This document shows, piece by piece, positions 1-8,286 of a stretch of DNA of 64,000 bases (position 1 is its first letter; each line of letters starts with the position of its first letter). The position numbers were made by a program, and so were the translations under genes. The stretch is from Pseudomonas segetis (GTDB taxonomy: Bacteria > Pseudomonadota > Gammaproteobacteria > Pseudomonadales > Pseudomonadaceae). The stretch covers positions 767,104 to 831,103 of the forward strand of contig NZ_FZOG01000001.1 in assembly GCF_900188155.1 (NCBI RefSeq), read 5' to 3'. The notes under the pieces are model-generated. The model had not been told where the DNA came from. It ran no database searches and saw nothing but the letters and a program-made list of their open reading frames with translations.

Positions 1-60
1 TTTTCCATCCACCGAAGAGCGGCGTGATTTTAGGGTGGACAAGCTTCGTGTTGCCCACCC
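1..60. repeat. Decayed copy of the window's palindromic repeat
   Basis: Positions 33-60 form an imperfect palindrome: GGGTGG then CAA, an 8-base loop, then TTG and CCACCC, with one A/C mismatch. The core (GGTGGACAAGCTTCG) is shared with the large arrays at 29467 and 36880, and the bases before it resemble the spacer of those units. It sits just upstream of hisC, where pheA normally precedes in Pseudomonas. No part of pheA is recognisable in the window. Confidence 0.6.
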
Positions 61-140
61 CAGGGTTGGTATTTTTGCATTCGGCATCTGTGGCACCGAA
101 TATTCAACAAACGAGTTTTGCGGATTTAACGAGGCAAGCA

Positions 141-1250
141 ATGAGTTGTGATTTCCTCGCGCTGGCGCAGCCAGGCGTGCAAAAACTGTCGCCCTATGTA
201 CCAGGCAAGCCGGTTGATGAGTTGGCGCGTGAGCTGGGGCTTGATCCGGCCAATATCGTCAAGCTGGCCAGCAACGAGAACCCGCTTGGCCCCAGCCCTA
301 AGGCGTTGGAGGCTATTCGCGCCGAGCTGTCGGAGTTGACCCGTTACCCGGACGGCAATGGTTTTTCGCTGAAAAGCCTGCTGGCACAGCGCTGCGGTGT
401 CCAGGCCCAGCAAGTGACCCTGGGCAATGGTTCCAACGACATTCTTGAGCTGGTTGCCCGCGCTTACCTGGCGCCTGGGCTTAATGCGGTATTCAGCGAG
501 CATGCCTTTGCGGTTTACCCAATCGCTACGCAGGCAGTCGGCGCGCAGTGCAATATTGTCCCGGCCAGGGACTTTGGCCACGACCTGCAAGCCATGGCCG
601 AGGCCATCAATGAGCAGACCCGTGTCGTGTTCATTGCCAACCCGAACAACCCGACGGGTACCTGGTTTGGCCCGCAAGCCTTGGCTGAGTTTTTGGCCAA
701 GGTGCCCGAGTCCGTGTTGGTGGTGCTGGACGAGGCCTATATCGAATATGCCCACGGCAGTGAACTGCCGGACGGCCTTGATTACCTGGACCAGTACCCG
801 AATTTGTTGGTGTCGCGCACCTTTTCCAAGGCTTACGGCCTGGCGGCGCTGCGCGTCGGTTATGGCATCAGTAGCGCGCAAGTGGCCGATATATTGAATC
901 GCGTCCGTCAGCCCTTCAACGTCAATAGCCTGGCACAGGCAGCTGCGTGCGCTGCGCTTGATGACCTTGAATACCTGGCGCAAAGCCGCAAGGTCAATGA
1001 TGACGGCATGGCCCAGCTTGAGGCGGGTTTTCGTGAGCTTGGCCTGAACTGGATACCCTCGAAAGGCAATTTTATCGCGGTCGATCTGGCGCGTGATGCT
1101 GGGCCAATCAACCAGGCGTTGCTCAGCGAAGGCGTTATCGTGCGGCCAACGGCCAACTACGGCATGCCAACCTATCTGCGCGTATCCATTGGCCTGCCCG
1201 AAGAGAACAGCCGCTTCCTCGCTGCATTGCGTAAGGTACTTGACGCGTGA
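141..1250 (+). CDS. hisC: Histidinol-phosphate aminotransferase (HisC)
   Basis: PLP-dependent fold type I aminotransferase, 369 aa. It converts imidazole-acetol phosphate plus glutamate to histidinol phosphate, and members in this context may also act on aromatic keto acids. The start at ATG 141 gives the family's usual N-terminus and length; the reading frame extends upstream to 24 but that part is repeat-derived. Visible motifs are SNENP (44-48), NPNNPTG (167-173) and the Schiff-base lysine in SRTFSKAYG at about K230, followed by LRVGYG. GAGG at 131-134 is a weak ribosome binding site. The stop overlaps the GTG start of tyrA-aroA, so the genes are translationally coupled. This is the standard Pseudomonas aromatic supra-operon position (hisC2). 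Confidence 0.95.
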   Translation: MSCDFLALAQPGVQKLSPYVPGKPVDELARELGLDPANIVKLASNENPLGPSPKALEAIRAELSELTRYPDGNGFSLKSLLAQRCGVQAQQVTLGNGSNDILELVARAYLAPGLNAVFSEHAFAVYPIATQAVGAQCNIVPARDFGHDLQAMAEAINEQTRVVFIANPNNPTGTWFGPQALAEFLAKVPESVLVVLDEAYIEYAHGSELPDGLDYLDQYPNLLVSRTFSKAYGLAALRVGYGISSAQVADILNRVRQPFNVNSLAQAAACAALDDLEYLAQSRKVNDDGMAQLEAGFRELGLNWIPSKGNFIAVDLARDAGPINQALLSEGVIVRPTANYGMPTYLRVSIGLPEENSRFLAALRKVLDA

Positions 1251-3514
1251 GCGAGGTTAAATCTGCTGCAACTGAGTCGCCTGTAACTTCTGCGCAATCC
1301 TCTGCCCCTATGATCGGCCGCCTGGTGGTGGTGGGGTTGGGCTTGATTGGGGGCTCCTTTGCCAAGGGTTTGCGTGAGCGTGGCGTTTGTCGTGAGGTGG
1401 TCGGGGTTGACCTTGATCCGCAATCACGGGAAACGGCTGTCGCCCTCGGCGTGGTGGATCGTTGCGAGGAGCAATTGGCGCTTGCCTGCCAAGGCGCCGA
1501 CGTGATCCAGCTAGCAGTGCCGATTCTGGCCATGGAGCGGGTGCTGGCTGAGCTGGCCGCGCTTGACCTGGGTAATGCTGTGCTGACCGATGTGGGCAGC
1601 GCAAAAGGCAATGTGGTGCGCGCGGCGAGCCTGGCCTTTGGTGGCATGCCTGCTCGTTTTGTGCCGGGGCATCCGATTGCGGGTTCGGAGCAGAGCGGTG
1701 TCGAGGCTGCCAATGCGGAGCTGTTTCGCCAGCATAAGGTGATATTGACGCCGCAGGACGGCACCGATCCGCAAGCCCTGCAGCTGGTCGACCAGTTGTG
1801 GCGACAGCTTGGTGCCGATGTCGAGCACATGCAGGTCGAGCATCATGATCAGGTGTTGGCCGCCACCAGCCATTTACCGCATTTGCTGGCGTTTGGTTTG
1901 GTCGATTCACTGGCTAAACGCAGTGAGAACCTGGAGATTTTCCGTTACGCTGCCGGCGGCTTTCGCGACTTTACCCGTATCGCAGGCAGCGACCCGGTGA
2001 TGTGGCACGATATCTTTCTGGCCAATCGCGAAGCTGTATTGCAGAACCTGGACGTATTTCGCAGCGATCTCGACGCACTTCGTGCCGCGGTCGATGCAGG
2101 GGATGGGCATAAACTGCTGGGCGTCTTCACGCGCGCCCGCGTTGCCCGCGAACACTTCAGCAAAATTCTAGCCCGCAGGGCTTATGTGGACGCTATGCAT
2201 ACGAATGATCTGATTTTCCTGGCTAATCCTGGTGGCAAGGTCACTGGCAAGATTCGCGTACCGGGCGATAAATCCATTTCCCATCGCTCGATCATGCTCG
2301 GTTCGATTGCCGAAGGCATTACTGAAGTAGAAGGTTTCCTCGAAGGTGAAGATGCGCTCGCGACATTGCAGGCATTTCGCGACATGGGTGTTGTGATCGA
2401 AGGCCCGCACCATGGTCGCGTGACCATTCATGGCGTCGGCCTGCGCGGTCTCAAGGCGCCGCCTGGCCCGATCTATGTCGGTAACTCGGGTACATCCATG
2501 CGTTTGCTCAGTGGCTTGTTGGCGGCGCAGCCGTTCGACGTCACGCTGACTGGCGATGCCTCGCTGAACAAGCGCCCGATGAACCGAGTGGCCAAGCCTT
2601 TGCGCGCCATGGGCGCCATTATCGAGACGGCTGCCGAAGGGCGTCCGCCATTGACCGTGCGTGCAGGTGGTCGCTTGGGCGGCATGACCTATGAAATGCC
2701 AATGGCCAGCGCCCAGGTTAAATCCTGCCTGTTGCTGGCGGGCCTCTATGCTGCGGGTTCGACCACTGTTATCGAGCCGGCGCCGACGCGTGACCATACC
2801 GAGCGCATGTTGCGTGGCTTTGGCTACCCGGTGACGGTTGAGGGCAGCTCGGCGACCGTGGAGTCGGGCCATACCTTGAAGGGCACCCATATTGAAGTGC
2901 CAGCGGATATCTCTTCCGCCGCATTCTTCCTGGTTGCCGCCAGCATTGCCGAAGGCTCTGACCTGCTGTTGGAGCATGTTGGCGTCAATCCGACCCGCAC
3001 CGGCGTGATCGATATCCTCAGGTTGATGGGGGCCGATATCAGCCTTGAGAATGAGCGCGAGGTCGGTGGCGAGCCGGTCGCAGATATCCGCGTACGTTCA
3101 GCTAAACTCAAGGGCATCAATATTCCAGAGGACCTGGTGCCGCTGGCGATTGATGAATTCCCGGTATTGTTCGTCGCAGCCGCCTGTGCCGAAGGTCGTA
3201 CCGTGTTGCGCGGGGCTGAAGAGCTGCGGGTAAAAGAATCCGATCGTATTCAAGTGATGGCTGACGGCCTGATCGAGCTGGGCGTCAGCGCCGAGCCAAC
3301 ACCGGACGGCATCATCATTGAAGGCGGCGCTATGGGCGGCGGTGAAGTGCATGCCCACGGCGATCACCGTATTGCCATGGCCTTTAGTGTGGCCTCGCTA
3401 CGCGCCGGTGCGCCAATCCGTATCCATGACTGCGCAAACGTCGCCACTTCATTTCCCAACTTCCTGGCGCTGGCCGCGCAGGTTGGGATGCAGGTTGGCG
3501 AGGAGGACAAGTGA
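1247..3514 (+). CDS. tyrA-aroA: Bifunctional prephenate dehydrogenase / EPSP synthase
   Basis: 755-aa fusion. The N-terminal NAD(P)-dependent prephenate/arogenate dehydrogenase (about 22-312) has [12 protein letters not shown] at 30-41, [11 protein letters not shown] at 141-151 and TSHLPH near 207. The C-terminal EPSP synthase (about 318-755) adds enolpyruvate to shikimate 3-phosphate in the chorismate pathway. It carries GDKS at 340-343, [21 protein letters not shown] and NPTR. Those four short motifs (GDKS, SAQxK, RxHTE, NxTR) are, as I recall, diagnostic of class II EPSP synthases, which are typically glyphosate-tolerant. GTG 1247 overlaps the hisC stop; ATG 1310 is a possible internal start and would leave the Rossmann motif intact. 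The stop overlaps the cmk start region. The fusion itself is typical of Pseudomonas. Confidence 0.95.
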   Translation: MSEVKSAATESPVTSAQSSAPMIGRLVVVGLGLIGGSFAKGLRERGVCREVVGVDLDPQSRETAVALGVVDRCEEQLALACQGADVIQLAVPILAMERVLAELAALDLGNAVLTDVGSAKGNVVRAASLAFGGMPARFVPGHPIAGSEQSGVEAANAELFRQHKVILTPQDGTDPQALQLVDQLWRQLGADVEHMQVEHHDQVLAATSHLPHLLAFGLVDSLAKRSENLEIFRYAAGGFRDFTRIAGSDPVMWHDIFLANREAVLQNLDVFRSDLDALRAAVDAGDGHKLLGVFTRARVAREHFSKILARRAYVDAMHTNDLIFLANPGGKVTGKIRVPGDKSISHRSIMLGSIAEGITEVEGFLEGEDALATLQAFRDMGVVIEGPHHGRVTIHGVGLRGLKAPPGPIYVGNSGTSMRLLSGLLAAQPFDVTLTGDASLNKRPMNRVAKPLRAMGAIIETAAEGRPPLTVRAGGRLGGMTYEMPMASAQVKSCLLLAGLYAAGSTTVIEPAPTRDHTERMLRGFGYPVTVEGSSATVESGHTLKGTHIEVPADISSAAFFLVAASIAEGSDLLLEHVGVNPTRTGVIDILRLMGADISLENEREVGGEPVADIRVRSAKLKGINIPEDLVPLAIDEFPVLFVAAACAEGRTVLRGAEELRVKESDRIQVMADGLIELGVSAEPTPDGIIIEGGAMGGGEVHAHGDHRIAMAFSVASLRAGAPIRIHDCANVATSFPNFLALAAQVGMQVGEEDK

Positions 3515-4200
3515 TGAATGCTGCGCCAGTAATCGCAATCGACGGGCCAAGCGGTTCAGGGAAGGGCACGATTGCCTGTTTGGTGGCGCAAAAACTAGGG
3601 TGGGGTCTGCTGGATTCAGGCGCCCTCTATCGTTTGTTGGCATTTTCCGCACGTAACCACGGGGTTGATATCACCAACGAAGCGTCAGTGACCATGTTGG
3701 CTGCGCATCTTGATGTGCAATTTATCGCCAACCCCGACGGCAAGGGGCAGCGCATCATCCTTGAGGGTGAAGAAGTCACGGATGCCATCCGTAATGAGCA
3801 AGTCGGCGCCGGGGCATCGCAAGTCGCAGCCTTGCCAGCCGTGCGCGAAGCCCTGTTGCAGCGCCAGCGGGCGTTTCAGGAGATGCCGGGCCTGGTTGCG
3901 GACGGTCGTGACATGGGCACCGTGGTGTTTCCGGATGCACCCTTGAAGGTGTTTCTGACCGCCAGTGCAGAAGAGCGCGCGCGCAGACGTTACTTGCAGT
4001 TGAAGGCGAAAGGCGATGATGTTAATCTTGCGAGTCTACTTGATGAGATTCGCGAGCGTGATGAGCGCGATACCCAGCGCACGGTAGCCCCGCTCAAGCC
4101 GGCAGCCGATGCAATCCAGCTGGATTCAACCGAACTTTCCATCGAGCAGGTGTTTGAACGAATTCTCAGCGAGGTCGCCATTCGCGATCTGGCTGGTTAA
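3514..4200 (+). CDS. cmk: Cytidylate kinase
   Basis: 228-aa NMP kinase that phosphorylates CMP and dCMP using ATP. The P-loop GPSGSGKGT lies at about residues 11-19, and [13 protein letters not shown] with the lid sequence RARRRYLQL follow in family order. ATG 3514 is preferred over the adjacent GTG 3511 because AGGAGG at 3501-3506 is spaced 7 bases from it; the A of the ATG is also the last base of the tyrA-aroA stop. The cmk-rpsA-ihfB order is conserved in gammaproteobacteria. A terminator-like hairpin follows at 4234-4276. Confidence 0.95.
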   Translation: MNAAPVIAIDGPSGSGKGTIACLVAQKLGWGLLDSGALYRLLAFSARNHGVDITNEASVTMLAAHLDVQFIANPDGKGQRIILEGEEVTDAIRNEQVGAGASQVAALPAVREALLQRQRAFQEMPGLVADGRDMGTVVFPDAPLKVFLTASAEERARRRYLQLKAKGDDVNLASLLDEIRERDERDTQRTVAPLKPAADAIQLDSTELSIEQVFERILSEVAIRDLAG

Positions 4201-4233
4201 TAGAGCTGCGGCATGAGCCGATAGTTCGCCAGG

Positions 4234-4276
4234 GAGGCATGCAAGAGACCAGTCCCAGTCTTGCAAGCCTCTTTTT
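4234..4276 (+). terminator. Intrinsic terminator / attenuator in the cmk-rpsA gap
   Basis: GAGGC (4234-4238) and GCAAGA (4241-4246) pair with TCTTGC (4259-4264) and GCCTC (4267-4271), leaving a 2x2 internal loop and a 12-base hairpin loop. TTTTT follows at 4272-4276. It can end cmk transcripts or act as an rpsA leader attenuator. Confidence 0.75.
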
Positions 4277-4311
4277 ATATGAACGTACCCACATTGTCTG
4301 GAGTGTGGTTT

Positions 4312-4328
4312 GGGCAGATCAACTGCCC
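4312..4328 (+). promoter_or_regulatory. Leader hairpin just upstream of the rpsA ribosome binding site
   Basis: GGGCAG (4312-4317) pairs with CTGCCC (4323-4328) around a 5-base loop, about 8 bases before the ACAGGA ribosome binding site. S1 represses its own translation in E. coli through a structured leader. By analogy this hairpin could be part of an autoregulatory leader; no experimental support is visible here. Confidence 0.45.
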
Positions 4329-4347
4329 TGAATCAACAGGAATCAAC

Positions 4348-6033
4348 ATGAGCGAAAGCTTCGCGGAACTTTTTGAAGAAAGCCTAAAAACCCTTGACAT
4401 GCAGCCGGGCGCCATCATTACCGGTATCGTAGTCGACATCGACGGTGACTGGGTCACTGTTCATGCCGGTCTTAAGTCAGAGGGCGTCATCCCGCTCGAG
4501 CAGTTCTTCAATGAACAAGGCGAGCTGACCATCAAGGTCGGTGACGAAGTCCACGTTGCGCTGGACGCGGTTGAAGATGGCTTCGGTGAAACCAAGCTGT
4601 CCCGCGAAAAAGCCAAGCGCGCTGAGTGCTGGATTGTTCTGGAAGCAGCTTTCGCCGCTGAAGAAGTGGTTACGGGCGTTATCAACGGTAAGGTTAAAGG
4701 CGGCTTCACTGTCGACGTTAACGGCATCCGTGCGTTCCTGCCAGGTTCTTTGGTCGATGTTCGTCCAGTGCGTGATACCACTCATCTGGAAGGCAAAGAG
4801 CTGGAATTCAAGGTCATCAAGCTGGACCAGAAGCGCAACAACGTTGTTGTTTCTCGTCGTAGCGTCCTCGAAGCTGAGAACAGTGCTGAGCGCGAAGCTC
4901 TGCTCGAGTCTCTGCAGGAAGGCCAGCAAGTCAAAGGTATCGTCAAAAACCTCACCGACTACGGCGCGTTCGTGGATCTGGGCGGTGTCGACGGCCTGCT
5001 GCACATCACCGACATGGCTTGGAAGCGCATCAAGCATCCTTCCGAGATCGTCAACGTTGGTGACGAAATCGACGTTAAGGTTCTGAAGTACGATCGCGAG
5101 CGTAACCGTGTATCGCTGGGCCTGAAGCAACTGGGCGAAGACCCATGGGTTGCTATCAAGGCTCGTTACCCAGAAAGCACTCGCGTTGTTGCACGCGTAA
5201 CCAACCTGACCGACTACGGCTGCTTCGCAGAGCTGGAAGAAGGCGTGGAAGGCCTGGTGCACGTATCCGAAATGGATTGGACCAACAAAAACATCCACCC
5301 ATCCAAAGTCGTTCAGGTTGGCGATGAAGTGGAAGTTATGGTTCTCGATATCGACGAAGAGCGTCGTCGTATCTCCCTGGGTATCAAGCAGTGCAAAACT
5401 AACCCATGGGAAGATTTCTCGGGTCAGTTCAACAAGGGCGACAAGATCTCCGGCACCATCAAGTCGATCACCGATTTCGGTATCTTCATTGGTCTGGACG
5501 GCGGCATCGACGGCCTGGTTCACCTGTCAGACATCTCCTGGAACGAAGTCGGCGAAGAAGCCGTACGTCGCTTCAAGAAGGGCGACGAGCTCGAAACCGT
5601 CATCCTGTCTGTTGATCCAGAGCGTGAGCGCATCTCCCTGGGCATCAAGCAACTGGAAGAAGATCCGTTCTCCGACTACGTTGCCATTAACGATAAAGGC
5701 ACAATCGTGACCGGTACCGTTAAAGAAGTTGACGCCAAGGGCGCTGTAATCACCCTGGCTGAAGGCATCGAAGCCACACTGAAAGCCTCTGAAATCAGCC
5801 GTGACCGCGTTGAAGACGCGCGCAACGTTCTGAAAGAAGGCGAAGAAGTTGAAGCCAAGATCATCAGCGTTGATCGTAAGAGCCGCGTAATCAGCTTGTC
5901 GATCAAGTCGAAAGACGTTGAAGACGAAAAAGAAGCAATCAAGGAAATGCGCACCAAGCAGGACGAAGCTGCTCCTGCTGGTCCGACCACCATTGGTGAT
6001 CTGATCCGCGCACAAATGGAAAACCAGAACTAA
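4348..6033 (+). CDS. rpsA: 30S ribosomal protein S1
   Basis: 561 aa, the usual length for Pseudomonas S1. It has six S1/OB-fold repeats at roughly 21-87, 105-171, 191-259, 276-346, 363-433 and 450-518. Recurrent signatures such as [33 protein letters not shown] and [17 protein letters not shown] are visible. S1 binds mRNA upstream of the start codon and helps load structured messages on the 30S subunit. ATG 4348 ([13 protein letters not shown]) matches the family N-terminus; the frame is open upstream to 4261 but that is leader. Codon use is strongly biased, as expected of a highly expressed gene. A strong terminator follows at 6053-6079. Confidence 0.97.
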   Translation: MSESFAELFEESLKTLDMQPGAIITGIVVDIDGDWVTVHAGLKSEGVIPLEQFFNEQGELTIKVGDEVHVALDAVEDGFGETKLSREKAKRAECWIVLEAAFAAEEVVTGVINGKVKGGFTVDVNGIRAFLPGSLVDVRPVRDTTHLEGKELEFKVIKLDQKRNNVVVSRRSVLEAENSAEREALLESLQEGQQVKGIVKNLTDYGAFVDLGGVDGLLHITDMAWKRIKHPSEIVNVGDEIDVKVLKYDRERNRVSLGLKQLGEDPWVAIKARYPESTRVVARVTNLTDYGCFAELEEGVEGLVHVSEMDWTNKNIHPSKVVQVGDEVEVMVLDIDEERRRISLGIKQCKTNPWEDFSGQFNKGDKISGTIKSITDFGIFIGLDGGIDGLVHLSDISWNEVGEEAVRRFKKGDELETVILSVDPERERISLGIKQLEEDPFSDYVAINDKGTIVTGTVKEVDAKGAVITLAEGIEATLKASEISRDRVEDARNVLKEGEEVEAKIISVDRKSRVISLSIKSKDVEDEKEAIKEMRTKQDEAAPAGPTTIGDLIRAQMENQN

Positions 6034-6052
6034 GTTCGGGTAATCCAAAGAA

Positions 6053-6079
6053 AAAGGGAGCCTTCGGGCTCCCTTTTTT
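6053..6079 (+). terminator. Rho-independent terminator of rpsA
   Basis: AAAGGGAGCC (6053-6062), a TTCG tetraloop (6063-6066), GGCTCCC (6067-6073) and a run of six T. Confidence 0.93.
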
Positions 6080-6094
6080 GTGCGCGCGAGTTGT

Positions 6095-6312
6095 TGGGTA
6101 AGCTTGGCGTTGCCACACCCACAATCCGTAGGGTGGAAGACGCTTCACCCTTCCACCATTGGTGTAGCAATCACTTCGGTCATTTGCTTGAGGCCTCATC
6201 TCTGGTGGACAAGCTCCGCATTGTCACACCCTACAGTCCGTAGGGTGGAAGACGCTTCATCCTTCCACCATTGATGCAACAATCACTTCTGTCATTAGCC
6301 TGAGGCCAATTC
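6095..6312. repeat. Two tandem 109-bp variants of the palindromic repeat
   Basis: Unit 1 starts near 6095 and unit 2 at 6204. Both contain the paired core (GGTGGACAAGCT...TTGTCACACCCTAC, then GTAGGGTGGAAGACGC...CTTCCACC) seen in the large arrays. The spacer differs: here each unit ends with a related sequence containing CAATCACTTC and CTTGAGGCC or CCTGAGGCC. The 476-bp gap between rpsA and ihfB holds the rpsA terminator, these repeats, and about 200 bp (6313-6509) that should contain the ihfB promoter but shows no motif I can call confidently. Confidence 0.8.
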
Positions 6313-6509
6313 CCGGCAGGCAGGCTTCACATGCTGCTCTCCATGGGATGAAGCTTACAAATACCTGAACGGGTTGTTTTAATGCTGCAATAGGGGTTGT
6401 GAATGGAATCAACGGCATGGAAGCGTTTCTAGAGGCTGTTCAAAAGCTTGGGAGCATGCTAAAACCTAACTATCGAGTGATCTAGCCGCTTGAAAACGAA
6501 GGGAAAATT

Positions 6510-6794
6510 ATGACCAAGTCGGAATTGATCGAAAGGATCGTGACCCATCAAGGCCAGCTCTCATCCAAGGATGTCGAGCTGGCAATTAAAACAATGCTTG
6601 AGCAAATGTCGAGCGCCTTGTCATCAGGCGATCGTATTGAGATTCGCGGCTTTGGCAGCTTCTCGCTGCATTTTCGCGCTCCACGCGTGGGCCGTAACCC
6701 CAAGACGGGTCAGTCCGTCAGCCTCGACGGCAAGTTTGTCCCGCACTTCAAGCCAGGCAAAGAACTGCGTGATCGGGTGAACGAGGACGACTAG
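6510..6794 (+). CDS. ihfB: Integration host factor subunit beta
   Basis: 94-aa DNA-bending protein of the HU/IHF family that acts with IHF-alpha as a heterodimer in nucleoid structure, recombination and sigma-54 promoter activation. The signature [21 protein letters not shown] is present at about residues 46-66, including the RNPKTG DNA-intercalating arm. GAAGGG at 6498-6503 is the ribosome binding site for ATG 6510. Its position between rpsA and the O-antigen locus matches P. aeruginosa, where himD marks the left boundary of that locus. Confidence 0.97.
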   Translation: MTKSELIERIVTHQGQLSSKDVELAIKTMLEQMSSALSSGDRIEIRGFGSFSLHFRAPRVGRNPKTGQSVSLDGKFVPHFKPGKELRDRVNEDD

Positions 6795-6829
6795 TCCTGT
6801 TCCTGTTTCGGTAGACAAATGGCTTAATC

Positions 6830-6842
6830 AATCAATGATTTA
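6830..6842 (+). promoter_or_regulatory. Candidate IHF binding site upstream of wzz
   Basis: AATCAA-TGAT-TTA is a full match to the WATCAANNNNTTR consensus. It lies in the 299-bp ihfB-wzz gap, where the main promoter of the O-antigen operon should be. About two such matches are expected by chance in 64 kb, so position rather than rarity is the support. The rest of the gap shows no intact JUMPstart/ops element. Confidence 0.4.
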
Positions 6843-7093
6843 GCTGTTTGTTGTAGTAGCAAGCTGCTTATCTAAAACGTTAAACTGCGCACGTTTTTGT
6901 CTTTGGCAGGGGCGTTGTACGTAGCAGGGATCTATCGTCAGTAAAAACTCCTGGGTTTACGTCGGGAAATGGAATTTGCGTAAGAAACGGGCGTCTAAGC
7001 TAGCTGGACCGCCATTTAACCTTGCAGCCAAGGTATAGCGCATAACGCATGCTATGTAGCAGGAGGTGCAGACCTTCGTGCTCATGATGGGCA

Positions 7094-8170
7094 ATGACAA
7101 AAACGGGAGCTTCTGTGAATCAAAGAATAACTGCTGAACAATCTCACGCCTCTGATGAGATCGATTTAGTTGAGCTGGTTAAACAACTCTGGCTGCAAAA
7201 GTGGCTAATTATTGGCTGCACAGTACTCATTACGGCTCTTGCTGCCGCTTATGCATTTCTCAGCACTCCTACCTACCAAGCCTCCGCAGGGGTAATGCCG
7301 CCTCGTCTAAGCGATATTGCCGGCTACAACCTGGGCCGCAGCGAAGCAAAGCTCAATGAGTTTACCGTTGAAGATGTCTACGGCGTTTACAAGCGCAACC
7401 TGCTGTCCGGCTCACTAAAGCGCCAGTTCTTCGATGAAGTCTATTTGCCCAGCTTGCCAGCTGAAGATGCAGGCGCTGCAAAAGACAAATTGTGGGATCG
7501 TTTCAACTCTGATTTCAGTGTCCAGGCACCCGATGCCAAAAACAACCCCGACTATTTTGTTGTAAAAGTCGAAGGCATACAGCCTGAAGTCGTGGCTGAG
7601 TGGGCCAACAAGTACGTGAAAATGGCTGCAGACAAGTCGGAAGAGGGCATGCAGACCAACCAACTGACAGAGATCGGTACCAAGGCCCAGTCTCTTGCCA
7701 GACAGGTTGATGCGCTGCGTCTAACCGCCGAAAAAAGGCGTAAAGACAGAATAGCACGCCTTCAAGAGGCGCTGATTGTGGCTGATGCCGTAGGCTATGA
7801 CTCGCCACAAGTGACACCAGGAAAAACCTCATCAGACGGCGATTTTGCCGAGTTTATGGACGGTAACCTGATGTACATGCGCGGCGCCAAAGCCGTCAAG
7901 GCAGAGCTGGCCGTATTGGAAAAACGAACCAACGACGATCCTTTTATCGTTGAGCTGCGTGGCATCGAAAACCAAATGGATTTCCTGCAGAAAATCGACG
8001 TGAATCCAGATAATGTTGCTGTATTCACCTTCGATAGTCCGGCACTTACTCCGGAGACGCCTACTGCCCCTAAAAAGCTTTTGATTTTAGTTTTAGGAGG
8101 CTTCGTCGGGCTAGGATTGGGTGTGTTTATTGCATTTATACGGATGTTTTTTATTAATCGAACTGATTGA
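7094..8170 (+). CDS. wzz: O-antigen chain length determinant (Wzz)
   Basis: 358-aa polysaccharide co-polymerase of the inner membrane that sets the modal length of Wzy-polymerised O-antigen. The topology is typical of class 1 PCPs: a cytoplasmic N-terminus with the DEIDLVELVKQLW motif (21-33), TM1 about 37-56, a large periplasmic helical domain, then TM2 about 329-352 with a Gly-rich segment and a short basic tail. An in-frame stop at 7085 fixes ATG 7094 as the earliest start; no strong Shine-Dalgarno is seen. It is the first gene of the LPS locus and its base composition resembles the core genome more than the genes that follow. Confidence 0.92.
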   Translation: MTKTGASVNQRITAEQSHASDEIDLVELVKQLWLQKWLIIGCTVLITALAAAYAFLSTPTYQASAGVMPPRLSDIAGYNLGRSEAKLNEFTVEDVYGVYKRNLLSGSLKRQFFDEVYLPSLPAEDAGAAKDKLWDRFNSDFSVQAPDAKNNPDYFVVKVEGIQPEVVAEWANKYVKMAADKSEEGMQTNQLTEIGTKAQSLARQVDALRLTAEKRRKDRIARLQEALIVADAVGYDSPQVTPGKTSSDGDFAEFMDGNLMYMRGAKAVKAELAVLEKRTNDDPFIVELRGIENQMDFLQKIDVNPDNVAVFTFDSPALTPETPTAPKKLLILVLGGFVGLGLGVFIAFIRMFFINRTD

Positions 8171-8286
8171 GAAATATGTTTTTTCCTCTATGTTAAGCTT
8201 AATCGGGAAGTTCCTAGTCTTTATTTGGCTAGAGATAAACCATGAAATAAGCCTAAAGGGTGGGAGGAAGGGCCTGAAAGTTAATC

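Noticed and set aside
4477-5523. Long antisense frame (348 codons) opposite rpsA
   Set aside because: A by-product of the biased codon use of a highly expressed gene; its protein text mirrors the S1 repeats.
6901-6930. JUMPstart/ops element before wzz
   Set aside because: CAGGGGCG (6907-6914) and GTAGCAGG (6921-6928) recall parts of the enterobacterial element, but the GGCGGTAG core is interrupted by 6 bases, so I do not call it.
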